Part shown: positions 1 to 7,957 of the stretch, piece by piece
Layout: each line of letters begins with the position of its first letter
Position numbering within the stretch: the stretch's first letter is position 1
Assembly (NCBI GenBank): GCA_016720115.1
Contig: JADJXT010000002.1
Location: forward strand, 1,196,501 to 1,260,500
Direction: 5' to 3'
Source: Sphingomonadales bacterium
GTDB taxonomy: Bacteria; Pseudomonadota; Alphaproteobacteria; Sphingomonadales; Sphingomonadaceae
DNA: 64,000 bases
Made by a program: the position numbers and the translations under genes
The notes under the pieces: model-generated
The model's input: only the letters and a program-made list of their open reading frames with translations
What the model was told of the DNA's origin: nothing
Databases searched by the model: none

Positions 1-1279
1 CGTCGGCCTTGCGCAATATGTCGCAGCGTTCCTTGCTGACTTCGCCGGGGATGCGGATCGCAAGACCCGGGCCGGGGAATGGATGGCGGCCGACGAACTG
101 GTCGTTGAGGCCAAGCTCACGGCCCAATGCGCGCACCTCATCCTTGAACAGTTCGCGCAGCGGCTCGACCAGCTTCATGTTCATGCGCTCGGGCAGCCCG
201 CCGACATTGTGGTGGCTCTTGATCGTGACGCTCGGCCCGCCGGTGAAAGAAACGCTTTCGATCACATCGGGATAGAGCGTGCCCTGGGCCAGAAAATCGG
301 CCCCGCCCAGCTTCTTCGCCTCTTCCTCGAACACGTTGATGAATTCGGCGCCGATGAATTTGCGCTTCTTCTCGGGATCGGTGACGCCTGCGAGCCCCGC
401 CATGAAGCGTTCCTCTGCATCTACCACGACCAGCGGGATATTGTAATGGTCGCGGAACAGCCGCTCGACCTGTTCGCGTTCGTTGAGCCGCAGCAGGCCA
501 TGGTCGACAAAGACGCAGGTCAGCTGGTCGCCGATCGCCTCGTGAATCAGGATCGCGGCAACCGATGAGTCAACACCACCGGACAACCCGCAGATCACTC
601 GGCCCGAACCGACCTGCTCGCGGATTTCGGCAATCTTGGTCGCGCGGAATTCGGCCATCGTCCAGTCGCCCGAAAGGCCGCAGATCTTGTGCACGAAATT
701 GGCAATCAGCTTCGCGCCATCAGGGGTATGCGCAACTTCGGGGTGGAATTGCGTGCCATAATAGCGGCGCTCGTCATCGGCGATCAGCGCAAAGGGCGCG
801 CCGTCAGAGGTCGCGACAATGCGGAAACCGTCGGCAAAGCGCGTCACCTTGTCGCCATGGCTCATCCACACCTGATGCCGCTCGCCCACTTGCCAGAGGC
901 CGTCGAACAAGATGCACTCTTCGGTCACGGTCAGGAAGGCGCGCCCGAATTCGCCGCCCTCGCCGGTTTCATGCCCGGGGCGGACTTCGCCGCCGAGCTG
1001 GTGGCTCATCACCTGCTGGCCATAGCAGATGCCGAGGATGGGAAGCCCGGAATCGAACAGGCATTGCGGCGCGCGCGGGCTGCCGTCTGCGGGCACCGAT
1101 GCGGGCGAACCCGAAAGGATGATCCCCTTGGGCTGCATCCGCCTGAACGCTTCTTCGGCGGCATTGAACGGGGCGATTTCGCTATACACCCCCGCCTCGC
1201 GCACGCGGCGGGCGATGAGCTGGGTCACTTGGCTACCGAAATCGACGATAAGGATGGAATCAGAAGGCTGAATCGACAT
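1..1279 (-). CDS. guaA: GMP synthase (glutamine-hydrolysing), 3' end outside the window
   Basis: Converts XMP to GMP using glutamine amide nitrogen and ATP, the last step of guanine nucleotide synthesis in the cytosol. The protein begins MSIQPSDSILIVDFGSQVTQL, the usual GuaA amidotransferase start, followed by the glutamine amidotransferase nucleophile region G-I-C-Y-G-Q-Q. About 426 of the roughly 520 expected codons are present and the C-terminal dimerisation part runs off the left edge. The start is the ATG at 1277-1279. The upstream neighbour is divergent. No frameshift is seen. Base composition and codon use match the neighbouring sphingomonad-type genes. Confidence 0.93.
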   Translation of the reverse strand, partial: MSIQPSDSILIVDFGSQVTQLIARRVREAGVYSEIAPFNAAEEAFRRMQPKGIILSGSPASVPADGSPRAPQCLFDSGLPILGICYGQQVMSHQLGGEVRPGHETGEGGEFGRAFLTVTEECILFDGLWQVGERHQVWMSHGDKVTRFADGFRIVATSDGAPFALIADDERRYYGTQFHPEVAHTPDGAKLIANFVHKICGLSGDWTMAEFRATKIAEIREQVGSGRVICGLSGGVDSSVAAILIHEAIGDQLTCVFVDHGLLRLNEREQVERLFRDHYNIPLVVVDAEERFMAGLAGVTDPEKKRKFIGAEFINVFEEEAKKLGGADFLAQGTLYPDVIESVSFTGGPSVTIKSHHNVGGLPERMNMKLVEPLRELFKDEVRALGRELGLNDQFVGRHPFPGPGLAIRIPGEVSKERCDILRKAD

Positions 1280-1379
1280 GGCTGGCCGTTAATGAGGAAG
1301 CGCGCGCCTGTCCAGTTGCCAGTCGCGATATTGCCCGATATGCCGACGGTGGAGAAGGAATAGCGAGAGGGGAAAAATC

Positions 1380-1766
1380 ATGAATCTTGTGTTGCGCATT
1401 TTGGTGGGCCTGTGGGGCATCGGCATGGGCTTGCTCGCGGTGCAGGGAATACTCGACCCGAAAGTGTTTACAACGCAGTTCGGCATCGAAGCGCCCGGCG
1501 CATCGATCAACAGCGTGCGCAGCGATTTCGGCGCCTTTTTCTTCGTGTCGGCGGCCTGCGCGCTATGGGCTGCGGCACAGCCCGAAAAGGCAAGGCTGCT
1601 CTATGTGCCCGCCGCGCTCTACGGCACGGCACTGGTCGGCCGCCTGATCGGCCTCGGCCTTGGCGATCCCGCCTCGCCCGCCAATAATCAGGCGATGATT
1701 ATCGAGGGCGTGAGCGTGTTGCTGATGGTGTTCGCGGCGCGCCGTCTGGGTGCCGGCGCGCGCTAA
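1380..1766 (+). CDS. small four-helix membrane protein (DUF4345-like)
   Basis: A 128-residue protein that is almost entirely hydrophobic, with about four predicted membrane helices (residues 3-25, 45-65, 73-95, 103-122). Length and layout resemble the DUF4345-type small membrane proteins, whose function is unknown. It starts at an ATG preceded by GAGAGGGGAAAA and is divergent from guaA. No catalytic motif is visible. The family name is a recollection from overall pattern, not a search. Confidence 0.6.
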   Translation: MNLVLRILVGLWGIGMGLLAVQGILDPKVFTTQFGIEAPGASINSVRSDFGAFFFVSAACALWAAAQPEKARLLYVPAALYGTALVGRLIGLGLGDPASPANNQAMIIEGVSVLLMVFAARRLGAGAR

Positions 1767-1769
1767 ACT

Positions 1770-2072
1770 TCAGTCGAAAATTTCTTCGAGCCAGTTTTTC
1801 CGCCTTTTGTGCGAATAGTGGCCCTTATGGCCATAGCTTTGCTGGCCATAGCCCTGCGGCGGATAGGGCGTTTGCGGCGCGGCCTGTGGCGCTGATGCCG
1901 AAGAGGCAGGCGCCGCGCTCCGCTCGATAATCTTGTCGAGTTCGCCGCGATCGAGCCAGACGCCGCGGCATTGCGGGCAATAGTCGATCTCGATCCCCTG
2001 CCGGTCGCTCATCGCCAGCGGCACGCGGCAGACGGGGCAGGACATGGCGGCGACTTGGTCTTGGGTACGCAT
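1770..2072 (-). CDS. zinc-ribbon protein, TFIIB-type (zf-TFIIB)
   Basis: A 100-residue protein with two Cys pairs, C-P-V-C near residue 12 and C-P-Q-C near residue 33, followed by G-V-W-L-D-R-G-E-L. This is the signature of the short bacterial zf-TFIIB family. The C-terminal half is low complexity (Ala/Pro/Gln, then Tyr/Gly/His) and ends in a basic-acidic tail. An AGGAG site lies 9 bases before the ATG at 2072, which supports that start over the internal Met10. The family is thought to bind Zn; its role is unknown. It ends 3 bases from the convergent membrane-protein gene. Confidence 0.8.
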   Translation of the reverse strand: MRTQDQVAAMSCPVCRVPLAMSDRQGIEIDYCPQCRGVWLDRGELDKIIERSAAPASSASAPQAAPQTPYPPQGYGQQSYGHKGHYSHKRRKNWLEEIFD

Positions 2073-2126
2073 GTATGACTCCTCTTCCTTCCCCCTGAGG
2101 AAGAAGTGGGGGTCAATCAGGCGAAT

Positions 2127-2852
2127 TCAACCCCGGTCCTTGGCAGCACGCCGCTCTGCCAGTTCCTCGACCGATCCGGCCCGCATGAAGGGATTGGTGG
2201 CCTTTTCCAACCCGATGGTCGTCGGCACGGTCGGTTCGCCGCGTTCGCGAAGGGCGTTGACTTCCTCCATCCGCGCGACCAGCGCTTCATTGTCGGGTTC
2301 CACGGTCAGCGCGAAGCGGCCGTTGGACTGGGTATATTCGTGCGCACAATAGACGCGGGTATCATCGCCCAGCGCCTCCAGCTTGCGCATATTGGCGAAC
2401 ATCTGCTCCGCCGTCCCCTCGAACAGCCGTCCGCAGCCCATCGCGAACAACGTATCGCCGACAAAGGCGGCTTGTTCGGTCGCAAAATGATAGGCGATAT
2501 GGCCAGCGGTATGCGCAGGGACGTCGAGAACCCGCGCCTCCACCGCACCCAGCCGCACGCTGTCGCCCTCGCCGACTTTCCGGTCGAGCGTCGGGATGCG
2601 GTCGCTTTCCGCCGCCGGGCCGGTGATGGCGCAACCGGTCGCCTCCTTGATCGCGGCGTTGCCGCCGGTATGGTCAGGGTGCCAGTGGGTGTTCCAGATT
2701 TGCGTGATTTTCCAGCCGCGCCTTTCAGCTTCGGTCAGCACGGGTTCGGCCACCGCCGGATCGACCGCCATCGTCTCGCCGCTTGTCGGTTCGTGCACCA
2801 GCCAGACATAATTGTCGGAAAGGACGGGGATGCGGATAATTTCCAATGGCAT
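2127..2852 (-). CDS. gloB: hydroxyacylglutathione hydrolase (glyoxalase II)
   Basis: Hydrolyses S-D-lactoylglutathione to D-lactate and glutathione, the second step of methylglyoxal detoxification. The 241-residue metallo-beta-lactamase-fold protein carries T-H-W-H-P-D-H-T-G-G at about residue 55, the dinuclear metal site. Further metal ligands are the His of P-A-H-T-A-G-H, the Asp of V-G-D-T-L-F and the C-A-H-E-Y His. The Arg/Lys-containing C-terminal region expected for substrate binding is present. gloA lies 188 bp upstream on the same strand with a large inverted repeat between them, so the two steps are physically coupled. Confidence 0.95.
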   Translation of the reverse strand: MPLEIIRIPVLSDNYVWLVHEPTSGETMAVDPAVAEPVLTEAERRGWKITQIWNTHWHPDHTGGNAAIKEATGCAITGPAAESDRIPTLDRKVGEGDSVRLGAVEARVLDVPAHTAGHIAYHFATEQAAFVGDTLFAMGCGRLFEGTAEQMFANMRKLEALGDDTRVYCAHEYTQSNGRFALTVEPDNEALVARMEEVNALRERGEPTVPTTIGLEKATNPFMRAGSVEELAERRAAKDRG

Positions 2853-2890
2853 GGTTGCGCCTTTCTGAATTGTGGGGTCTTTGGTTCGTT

Positions 2891-3013
2891 AAAAGAAAGA
2901 AGGAAAGAAGAAAGAAGGGCGGCAGCCCTTCAATAGGAGCCGCTGCGTTCGATAACGGGCATAAGGACGATGGTTGCGCTACGCGCCTTCTTTCTTTTTT
3001 CCTTCTTTCTCCT
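2891..3013. repeat. large inverted repeat with purine-rich arms (copy 1)
   Basis: Left arm 2891-2921 is an AAAGAAGG-type purine run ending in GGGCG; right arm 2984-3013 is its near reverse complement. The loop is about 60 bases. A small palindrome, GGGCGGCAGCCC, directly follows the left arm. The same architecture occurs at 6535-6668, so this is an interspersed hairpin repeat and not a simple terminator. Confidence 0.75.
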
Positions 3014-3039
3014 AGCGAAAAAACTCTCAATCGATCAGG

Positions 3040-3477
3040 TTACCAGCTCCCCACATTGGGCATACTCGCCCAGGGTTCCTGCAGCGGCAGATGGCCTTCC
3101 TGCAGCAGTTCGACCGAAATGCCGTCGGGCGATTTGACGAAAGCCATATGCCCGTCGCGCGGCGGGCGGTGGATGATATGCCCCGCGTCCATCAGCGCCT
3201 GGCAGGTCGCATAGATATCGTCGACCCTGTAGGCCAGATGCCCGAAATTGCGCCCGCCTGCATAGACTTCGCCCTCGCCGTCCTCGGGCGGCCAGTTATG
3301 CGTCAGTTCGACCTCGGCCAACCCCTCCTGCCCCGGCGCCGCGAGGAAAATGAGGGTGAAGCGCCCTGCTTCACTGTCGAAACGCCGCACCTCCTGTAGG
3401 CCGATCAACTCGAAAAAGGCTATCGTCGCGTCGGGATCGGTCACGCGGATCATGCTGTGCAGATATTTTACGGTCAT
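3040..3477 (-). CDS. gloA: lactoylglutathione lyase / VOC-family glyoxalase I
   Basis: Isomerises the hemithioacetal of methylglyoxal and glutathione to S-lactoylglutathione. The 145-residue protein has the single-module glyoxalase I layout: the N-terminal H-S-M-I-R-V-T-D strand with a metal His, E-L-T-H-N-W in the middle, G-H-L-A-Y-R-V-D-D with the second His, and a C-terminal D-P/D-G-I-S-V-E-L-L strand with the catalytic Glu. Adjacent to gloB on the same strand. A different VOC activity is possible but the gloB neighbour favours GloA. Confidence 0.9.
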   Translation of the reverse strand: MTVKYLHSMIRVTDPDATIAFFELIGLQEVRRFDSEAGRFTLIFLAAPGQEGLAEVELTHNWPPEDGEGEVYAGGRNFGHLAYRVDDIYATCQALMDAGHIIHRPPRDGHMAFVKSPDGISVELLQEGHLPLQEPWASMPNVGSW

Positions 3478-3658
3478 AACTCAATTCATCTATGTTAATG
3501 CACGGTTCACCGCAGCGCCTCTATGCGATGAACTGCGCTGGGTCGGCGCGAACATGCAGTTGTAAGGCAGCCAACGCAAGGGGCGGACAGGGGCCAGAGT
3601 GCATGATCGTTACGGCAACCGTTTCAGCTTGCTGAAACCAAGGAACGGGATGGGTAGA

Positions 3659-4408
3659 ATGACTGACGAAGTTGAAAACAAGGGCTGGCTGGGCAGACTG
3701 ACCGCCAATCAGGGCAAGGCCTGGCTCGCGGGAACCGGCCTGCTTGCCGCCGGGCTTGTCGTGGGCGGCTATCTGATGGGTGACGGCCTTGTCCGCATGA
3801 AACAGGCCGACCGTGCGGTGATCGTGCGCGGGCTTGCCGAGCGCGAAGTGACCGCCGATCTTGCGACATGGACGATCGCCTATTCGGCCAAGGGCAGCGA
3901 CCTGCAAAGCGCGCAGGCGAAGGCGGACGCCGATACCAAGGCAATCCGCAGCTTTTTCGGCTCGGTCGGATTCGATGGCGATGCGGTGCAGCCGACAGGT
4001 GCCAATGTCTCGCAATATAGCAATGAAGGCATCACCACCTACACCGTCAAGCAACGAATGAGCCTGCGCACCACCGACATCAAAAAGGCGCAGGATGCGA
4101 TCAAGCGCCAGTTCGATCTCGTGAAGCAGGGCGTCGAGCTGGAGGAAGGGTCGGGCATGTCCTTCACCTATACCAAGCTCAACAATATCAAGCCCGAGAT
4201 GATCGCGCAGGCGACCAAGGACGCGCGCAAATCCGCCGAACAGTTCGCCAAGGACAGCGGCACCGATGTGGGCAGCATCAAATCGGCGACGCAAGGCTAT
4301 TTCGAAATCACCGCGCGCGATGGCGACAGCGAAGGCGGCTGGGGCGCGGCGGATACCCCGTACAAGAAGGTGCGCGTGGTGACGACTGTCGAATATTATC
4401 TCGACTGA
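3659..4408 (+). CDS. membrane-anchored SIMPL-domain protein (DUF541)
   Basis: A 249-residue protein with an N-terminal membrane anchor (about residues 16-38) and an outside domain containing I-V-R-G-L-A-E-R-E-V-T-A-D-L-A-T-W, typical of SIMPL/DUF541 proteins related to the oxidative-stress protein YggE. The ATG at 3659 is preferred over an upstream one at 3599 because the protein then starts MTDEVENKGW, a few residues before the membrane segment. It is divergent from gloA. The biochemical function of the family is unsettled. Confidence 0.8.
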   Translation: MTDEVENKGWLGRLTANQGKAWLAGTGLLAAGLVVGGYLMGDGLVRMKQADRAVIVRGLAEREVTADLATWTIAYSAKGSDLQSAQAKADADTKAIRSFFGSVGFDGDAVQPTGANVSQYSNEGITTYTVKQRMSLRTTDIKKAQDAIKRQFDLVKQGVELEEGSGMSFTYTKLNNIKPEMIAQATKDARKSAEQFAKDSGTDVGSIKSATQGYFEITARDGDSEGGWGAADTPYKKVRVVTTVEYYLD

Positions 4409-4454
4409 ATGGCTCCCCGCTCTGTTGGCTGCAAACGACAGGGCGGTTTTTTGG

Positions 4455-4614
4455 TTTCGCGCAGAGGCGCAGAGTTCCGCAAAGGACGCAGAGATGCAGT
4501 GATCGCGGCGTAGCCGCATTACATCCTCAGCCACCCTTCAAATTTCACCAGTCGAAGAGAGAATGAGCCTTTGGCTCGGTTTTCCTCTCTGCGTCTCTGC
4601 GTCTCTGCGCGAAA
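4455..4614. repeat. large inverted repeat, GCAGAG-type arms
   Basis: Left arm 4455-4493 starts TTTCGCGCAGAGGCGCAGAG; right arm 4585-4614 is the reverse complement of TTTCGCGCAGAGACGCAGAG plus a further repeat unit. The loop is about 90 bases. The right arm lies in the 5' leader of ggt, about 70 bases before its start. This is a second hairpin-repeat family, with different arms from the 2.9 and 6.5 kb elements. Confidence 0.75.
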
Positions 4615-4685
4615 CAAATTTCCGACCTATCCTTGCGAGCGCACCATTCAGACGATACGCCTCTCCCCAACAGGAGAGAACACCC

Positions 4686-6488
4686 ATGCGCACATCACTC
4701 AGCATCATCGCCGCGCTGCTCGCCGCAACTCCGCTCGCCGCGCAAACCGTGCCGAAGGACCAAGGCGACCGTTATTCGGGCGCGCCCGGCGCCAGCCGTT
4801 CGGCGGTGATCGCGCAGAACGGGATGGCGGCGACCAGCCAGCCGCTGGCGACGCAGGTCGCGCTCGATACCCTGAAAGCCGGGGGCAGCGCGGTCGATGC
4901 CGCGATCGCCGCAAATGCGACGCTCGGCCTGATGGAGCCGACCGGCAACGGCATCGGCGGCGATCTGTTTGCGATCATCTGGGATCCCAAGACGCGAAAG
5001 CTCTACGGCCTCAACGCCAGCGGACGCGCGCCGATGGGGCAGAGCCTGAAGCAGTTGCAGCAGCGCACGGCAAAAACCCCGCGCTCCGCCCGCGATACCG
5101 ATGGCACGATCGCCGATTGGGGTGCCGCGTCGGTCACCGTCCCCGGCGCGGTCGATGGCTGGTTCGAAATGCACGCAAAATTCGGCAAACTGCCGATGCA
5201 GCGCGTGCTCGCGCCCAGCATCCGTTACGCGCAGCAGGGCTTTCCGGTGAGCGAGCTGATCGCACAGTACTGGAAAAGCAACACGGCAGGGTTCGAGGCG
5301 CTGCACAAGGAAGGCGTGATCGAGGAAATCGCCAATATGCGCCGCGTCTATATGCCCGGCGGCAAGGCCCCGGCGGAGGGCGCAATTTTCAAAAATCCCG
5401 ATCTTGCGCTGACCCTCATGGAAATCGCCGAGGGTGGGCGCGAGGCCTTTTACAAGGGTTCGCTCGCCCGTTCGATGGACCAGTATTTCCGTCGCATCGG
5501 CGCGCCGCATCGTTACGAGGATTTTGCCAGCCACAAGAGCGAATGGGTCGAACCGGTTTCGACCAGCTATCGCGGATATGACGTGTGGGAAATCCCGCCC
5601 AACGGGCAGGGCATCGCGGCGCTGCAGATCCTCAACATCCTCGAAGGTTATGACCTGAAGGCGATGGGGCGCGGAAGCGTCGATTTCTGGCATGTCTTCA
5701 TCGAGGCGAAAAAGCGCGCCTTTGCCGACCGCGCCCGATATTATGCCGACCCCGCCTTTGCCAAAATCCCGCTACAGGAACTGCTGTCAAAGGAACGTGC
5801 GGCGAAACAGCGCGCGACAATCGACATGGGCAGGGCCGCGCTTGCCGATCCCGCGCTGCCGGTCGATGGCGGCAACGACACGATCTACATGACCGTTGCC
5901 GACAAGGACGGGATGATGGTCAGCCTCATACAGTCCAACTATCGCGGCATGGGATCGGGGCTGGTGCCCGATGACGGCAATGCCGACCCTGCCAAACGCC
6001 GGACGCTGGGCTTCATGTTTCAGGATCGCGGCGCGCAGTTCAGCCTCAATGCCAAACACGCCAACGCCTATGCGCCCGGCAAGCGGCCCTTCCACACGAT
6101 CATCCCCGCCTTCATGACCAAGGACGGCAAGCCCTTATTGTCCTTCGGCGTGATGGGCGGCGCGATGCAGCCGCAGGGGCATGCGCAGATCGTGGTCAAC
6201 ATGGTCGATTTCGGCATGACGGTGCAGGCTGCAGGCGATGTCGCACGCTTTCACCATGACGGTTCGACCGATCCCGAAGGCGGCAAGGCAATGGCCGAGG
6301 GCGGTATGGTCGAGATCGAAAGCGGGGTGCCGCAGGCTATCGCCGACGAGCTTGGGAAACGCGGGCATAAGGTGAAATACAGCGTCGGCCCCTATGGCGG
6401 CTATCAGGCGATCTGGCGCGATCCGGCGACGGGGACCTATTGGGGCGCGAGCGAGTTCAGGAAGGATGGGCAGGCCGCGGGATATTGA
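4686..6488 (+). CDS. ggt: gamma-glutamyltransferase family protein
   Basis: Transfers or hydrolyses gamma-glutamyl groups, for example of glutathione, in the periplasm, and is made as an autoprocessing proenzyme. The start at 4686 gives a clear signal peptide (MRTSLSIIAALLAATPLAAQ) and 600 residues, the usual size; a longer reading frame upstream has no signal peptide. Family blocks visible: G-G-S-A-V-D-A-A-I-A-A-N-A, N-G-I-G-G-D-L-F, P-P-N-G-Q-G-I-A-A-L, and G-G-N-D-T-I-Y-M-T-V-A-D-K-D-G. The Thr after N-D aligns by eye with the processing nucleophile. A PQGH segment sits near the C-terminus. It could be a related family member with another substrate. Confidence 0.88.
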   Translation: MRTSLSIIAALLAATPLAAQTVPKDQGDRYSGAPGASRSAVIAQNGMAATSQPLATQVALDTLKAGGSAVDAAIAANATLGLMEPTGNGIGGDLFAIIWDPKTRKLYGLNASGRAPMGQSLKQLQQRTAKTPRSARDTDGTIADWGAASVTVPGAVDGWFEMHAKFGKLPMQRVLAPSIRYAQQGFPVSELIAQYWKSNTAGFEALHKEGVIEEIANMRRVYMPGGKAPAEGAIFKNPDLALTLMEIAEGGREAFYKGSLARSMDQYFRRIGAPHRYEDFASHKSEWVEPVSTSYRGYDVWEIPPNGQGIAALQILNILEGYDLKAMGRGSVDFWHVFIEAKKRAFADRARYYADPAFAKIPLQELLSKERAAKQRATIDMGRAALADPALPVDGGNDTIYMTVADKDGMMVSLIQSNYRGMGSGLVPDDGNADPAKRRTLGFMFQDRGAQFSLNAKHANAYAPGKRPFHTIIPAFMTKDGKPLLSFGVMGGAMQPQGHAQIVVNMVDFGMTVQAAGDVARFHHDGSTDPEGGKAMAEGGMVEIESGVPQAIADELGKRGHKVKYSVGPYGGYQAIWRDPATGTYWGASEFRKDGQAAGY

Positions 6489-6534
6489 GGTTTTCAGGCA
6501 GCCAGTTTTGGCTGAGGGGTGGTGCTGTTTTTTT

Positions 6535-6668
6535 CCTCAGAAGGAAGAAGGAAATAAGGAATAAGGCGCGCAGCGCCATCCATCACGATTCCGTTCCAGT
6601 TCGAGACCGACCGAGTTTATTGAAGGGCTAACGCCCTTCTTTCTTATTTCCTTCTTCCTTCTGAGGGG
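6535..6668. repeat. large inverted repeat with purine-rich arms (copy 2)
   Basis: Left arm from 6535 (CCTCAGAAGGAAGAAGGAAA) and right arm 6632-6668 are near-perfect reverse complements over about 35 bases. The palindromic GGCGCGCAGCGCC after the left arm corresponds to GGGCGGCAGCCC in the 2.9 kb copy. It lies between the convergent ggt and hydrolase genes. Confidence 0.75.
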
Positions 6669-6700
6669 ATCAAAAGAACACCCCATCCGCTCAACTTGCC

Positions 6701-7438
6701 CTACCCGCCAGCCACTTCCGCCACCGTCGCCAGCAGCAAGGCAATGTCGGCCTCGCGCGACAAGCGATGATCGCCATCCTTGACCAAAGTCACGCGCACA
6801 TCGTCCGATCGCAGCGCCTCGGCCAGTTTCAGCGAAATCTCCCACGGCACATCGGCGTCGGCCTGTCCGTGGAGCAGCCGCACCGGGCAGTCGATCGCGA
6901 TCTGCCGATCGAGCATCAGGCTGGCCTCGCCCGATTCATACAACCCACTGTATGTCGGCGTCGGTTCGGGGCCGTAAGGATTATGCTCGAAATGCACGCC
7001 CTTCGCCAATATCTCCGCGCGCTGCGCATCGGTGAAGCCCCAGCGGGTGAAATCGGGCGCGGGGGCGATGCCCACCAGCCCCGCCAGCCGCCCGCCCAGC
7101 GCCTCGCCCACCATCAGCATCAGCCAGCCGCCCATCGACGATCCGATCAGCACCACCGGCCCGTACGCCAACGCGTCGATCATCGCCAGCACATCGTCGC
7201 GCCAGCCGGTGAGCGTCTGGTCGGCAAAGTCGCCCTCGCTCTCCCCGCAGCCGGCATAGTCGAGCAGCAGGCAGGACCGGCCATTCGCCACCGCCCAGTC
7301 AAAAACCGCGCTCGCCTTGCCGCCCGCCATGTCGGACATATAGCCCGGCAGAAAGGCCAGCACCGGGCCTTCGCCTTCCGCCTTGCGATAAGCGAGTTTC
7401 AGCCCGTCAGCGCGGGAGAAATAGCGGATTTCGGCCAT
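6701..7438 (-). CDS. alpha/beta hydrolase
   Basis: A 245-residue serine hydrolase of unknown substrate. It shows F-L-P-G-Y for the oxyanion region, the nucleophile elbow G-S-S-M-G-G at about residue 100, the acid region H-G-Q-A-D-A-D-V-P and the catalytic His in D-G-D-H-R-L-S. The ATG at 7436-7438 gives MAEIRYFSRADG, a normal start; a longer open frame upstream runs through repeat sequence. It resembles the YqiA/dienelactone-type esterases of sphingomonads. No partner gene indicates a pathway. Confidence 0.85.
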   Translation of the reverse strand: MAEIRYFSRADGLKLAYRKAEGEGPVLAFLPGYMSDMAGGKASAVFDWAVANGRSCLLLDYAGCGESEGDFADQTLTGWRDDVLAMIDALAYGPVVLIGSSMGGWLMLMVGEALGGRLAGLVGIAPAPDFTRWGFTDAQRAEILAKGVHFEHNPYGPEPTPTYSGLYESGEASLMLDRQIAIDCPVRLLHGQADADVPWEISLKLAEALRSDDVRVTLVKDGDHRLSREADIALLLATVAEVAGG

Positions 7439-7471
7439 TTGATTCAAATTTGAATCCTCACCTTGGCCGTT

Positions 7472-7534
7472 CGTCCTGAGCCTGTCGCAGGACGATTTGG
7501 CAGCAAGCTCCCGGTCTTCGACAAGCTCAGACCG
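7472..7534. repeat. paired short hairpins, CTGAGCCTGTCG type (copy 1)
   Basis: Two palindromic units: 7473-7493 with GTCCTGAGCCTGTCGCAGGA as its core, and 7513-7533 with GGTCTTCGACAAGCTCAGAC as its core. The same words recur at 7848-7926. This CTTCGACAGGCTCAG-type sequence is a dispersed repeat I recall from many proteobacterial genomes. It sits between the hydrolase and the DUF6356-like gene. Confidence 0.7.
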
Positions 7535-7557
7535 AGCGGAGAGGGTGGTTGATGAAT

Positions 7558-7812
7558 TCAAATCACCCAGTCGACGGTCAGCATCTGGCCGACATCCTGC
7601 CCCTTGGCGCGGCGCTGGATCACCATGATCTGGTTCAGCCGCTCGATCGTGCGGCTGCCCGTAGTGACGCACCAGCCTGGCACAAGCGCATGCACGAGCG
7701 CGCACAGCCCGCCCCAGATCATCGTCGCGCCGAACCTTGCGGCGACGGCGAAATGTTCGAAATAATTTTCATCTACGCTTTTGGGATGATCGATGAAGAG
7801 ACGGTTGAACAT
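7558..7812 (-). CDS. small DUF6356-like protein
   Basis: An 84-residue protein starting MFNRLFIDHPKSVDENYFEH, with one hydrophobic segment around residues 27-46 and a basic C-terminal half. It matches my memory of the DUF6356 family of small sphingomonad proteins of unknown function. The ATG at 7810-7812 is chosen because the longer frame to 7881 would include repeat DNA. Confidence 0.65.
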   Translation of the reverse strand: MFNRLFIDHPKSVDENYFEHFAVAARFGATMIWGGLCALVHALVPGWCVTTGSRTIERLNQIMVIQRRAKGQDVGQMLTVDWVI

Positions 7813-7847
7813 GGACTGCTCCGGAACAATTGCTGCAAGAAACCGTA

Positions 7848-7926
7848 GTGCTGAGCCTGTCGAAGCACGTCTCTCAGCCAAGACCGATGGCTGAAACCGT
7901 GAGGCGCCCTTCGACAGGCTCAGGGC
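7848..7926. repeat. paired short hairpins, CTGAGCCTGTCG type (copy 2)
   Basis: Palindromes at 7848-7868 (core TGCTGAGCCTGTCGAAGCA) and 7906-7926 (core CCCTTCGACAGGCTCAGGG) are the same family as the pair at 7472-7534, about 375 bases away. The two pairs flank the DUF6356-like gene. Confidence 0.7.
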
Positions 7927-7957
7927 TCCGGTGTTAGTGGGGCTTTAGCCTCTCACA

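Noticed and set aside
689..1363. Long plus-strand frames over guaA
   Set aside because: Antisense shadows of guaA caused by high GC; no family motifs, and guaA on the other strand is unmistakable.
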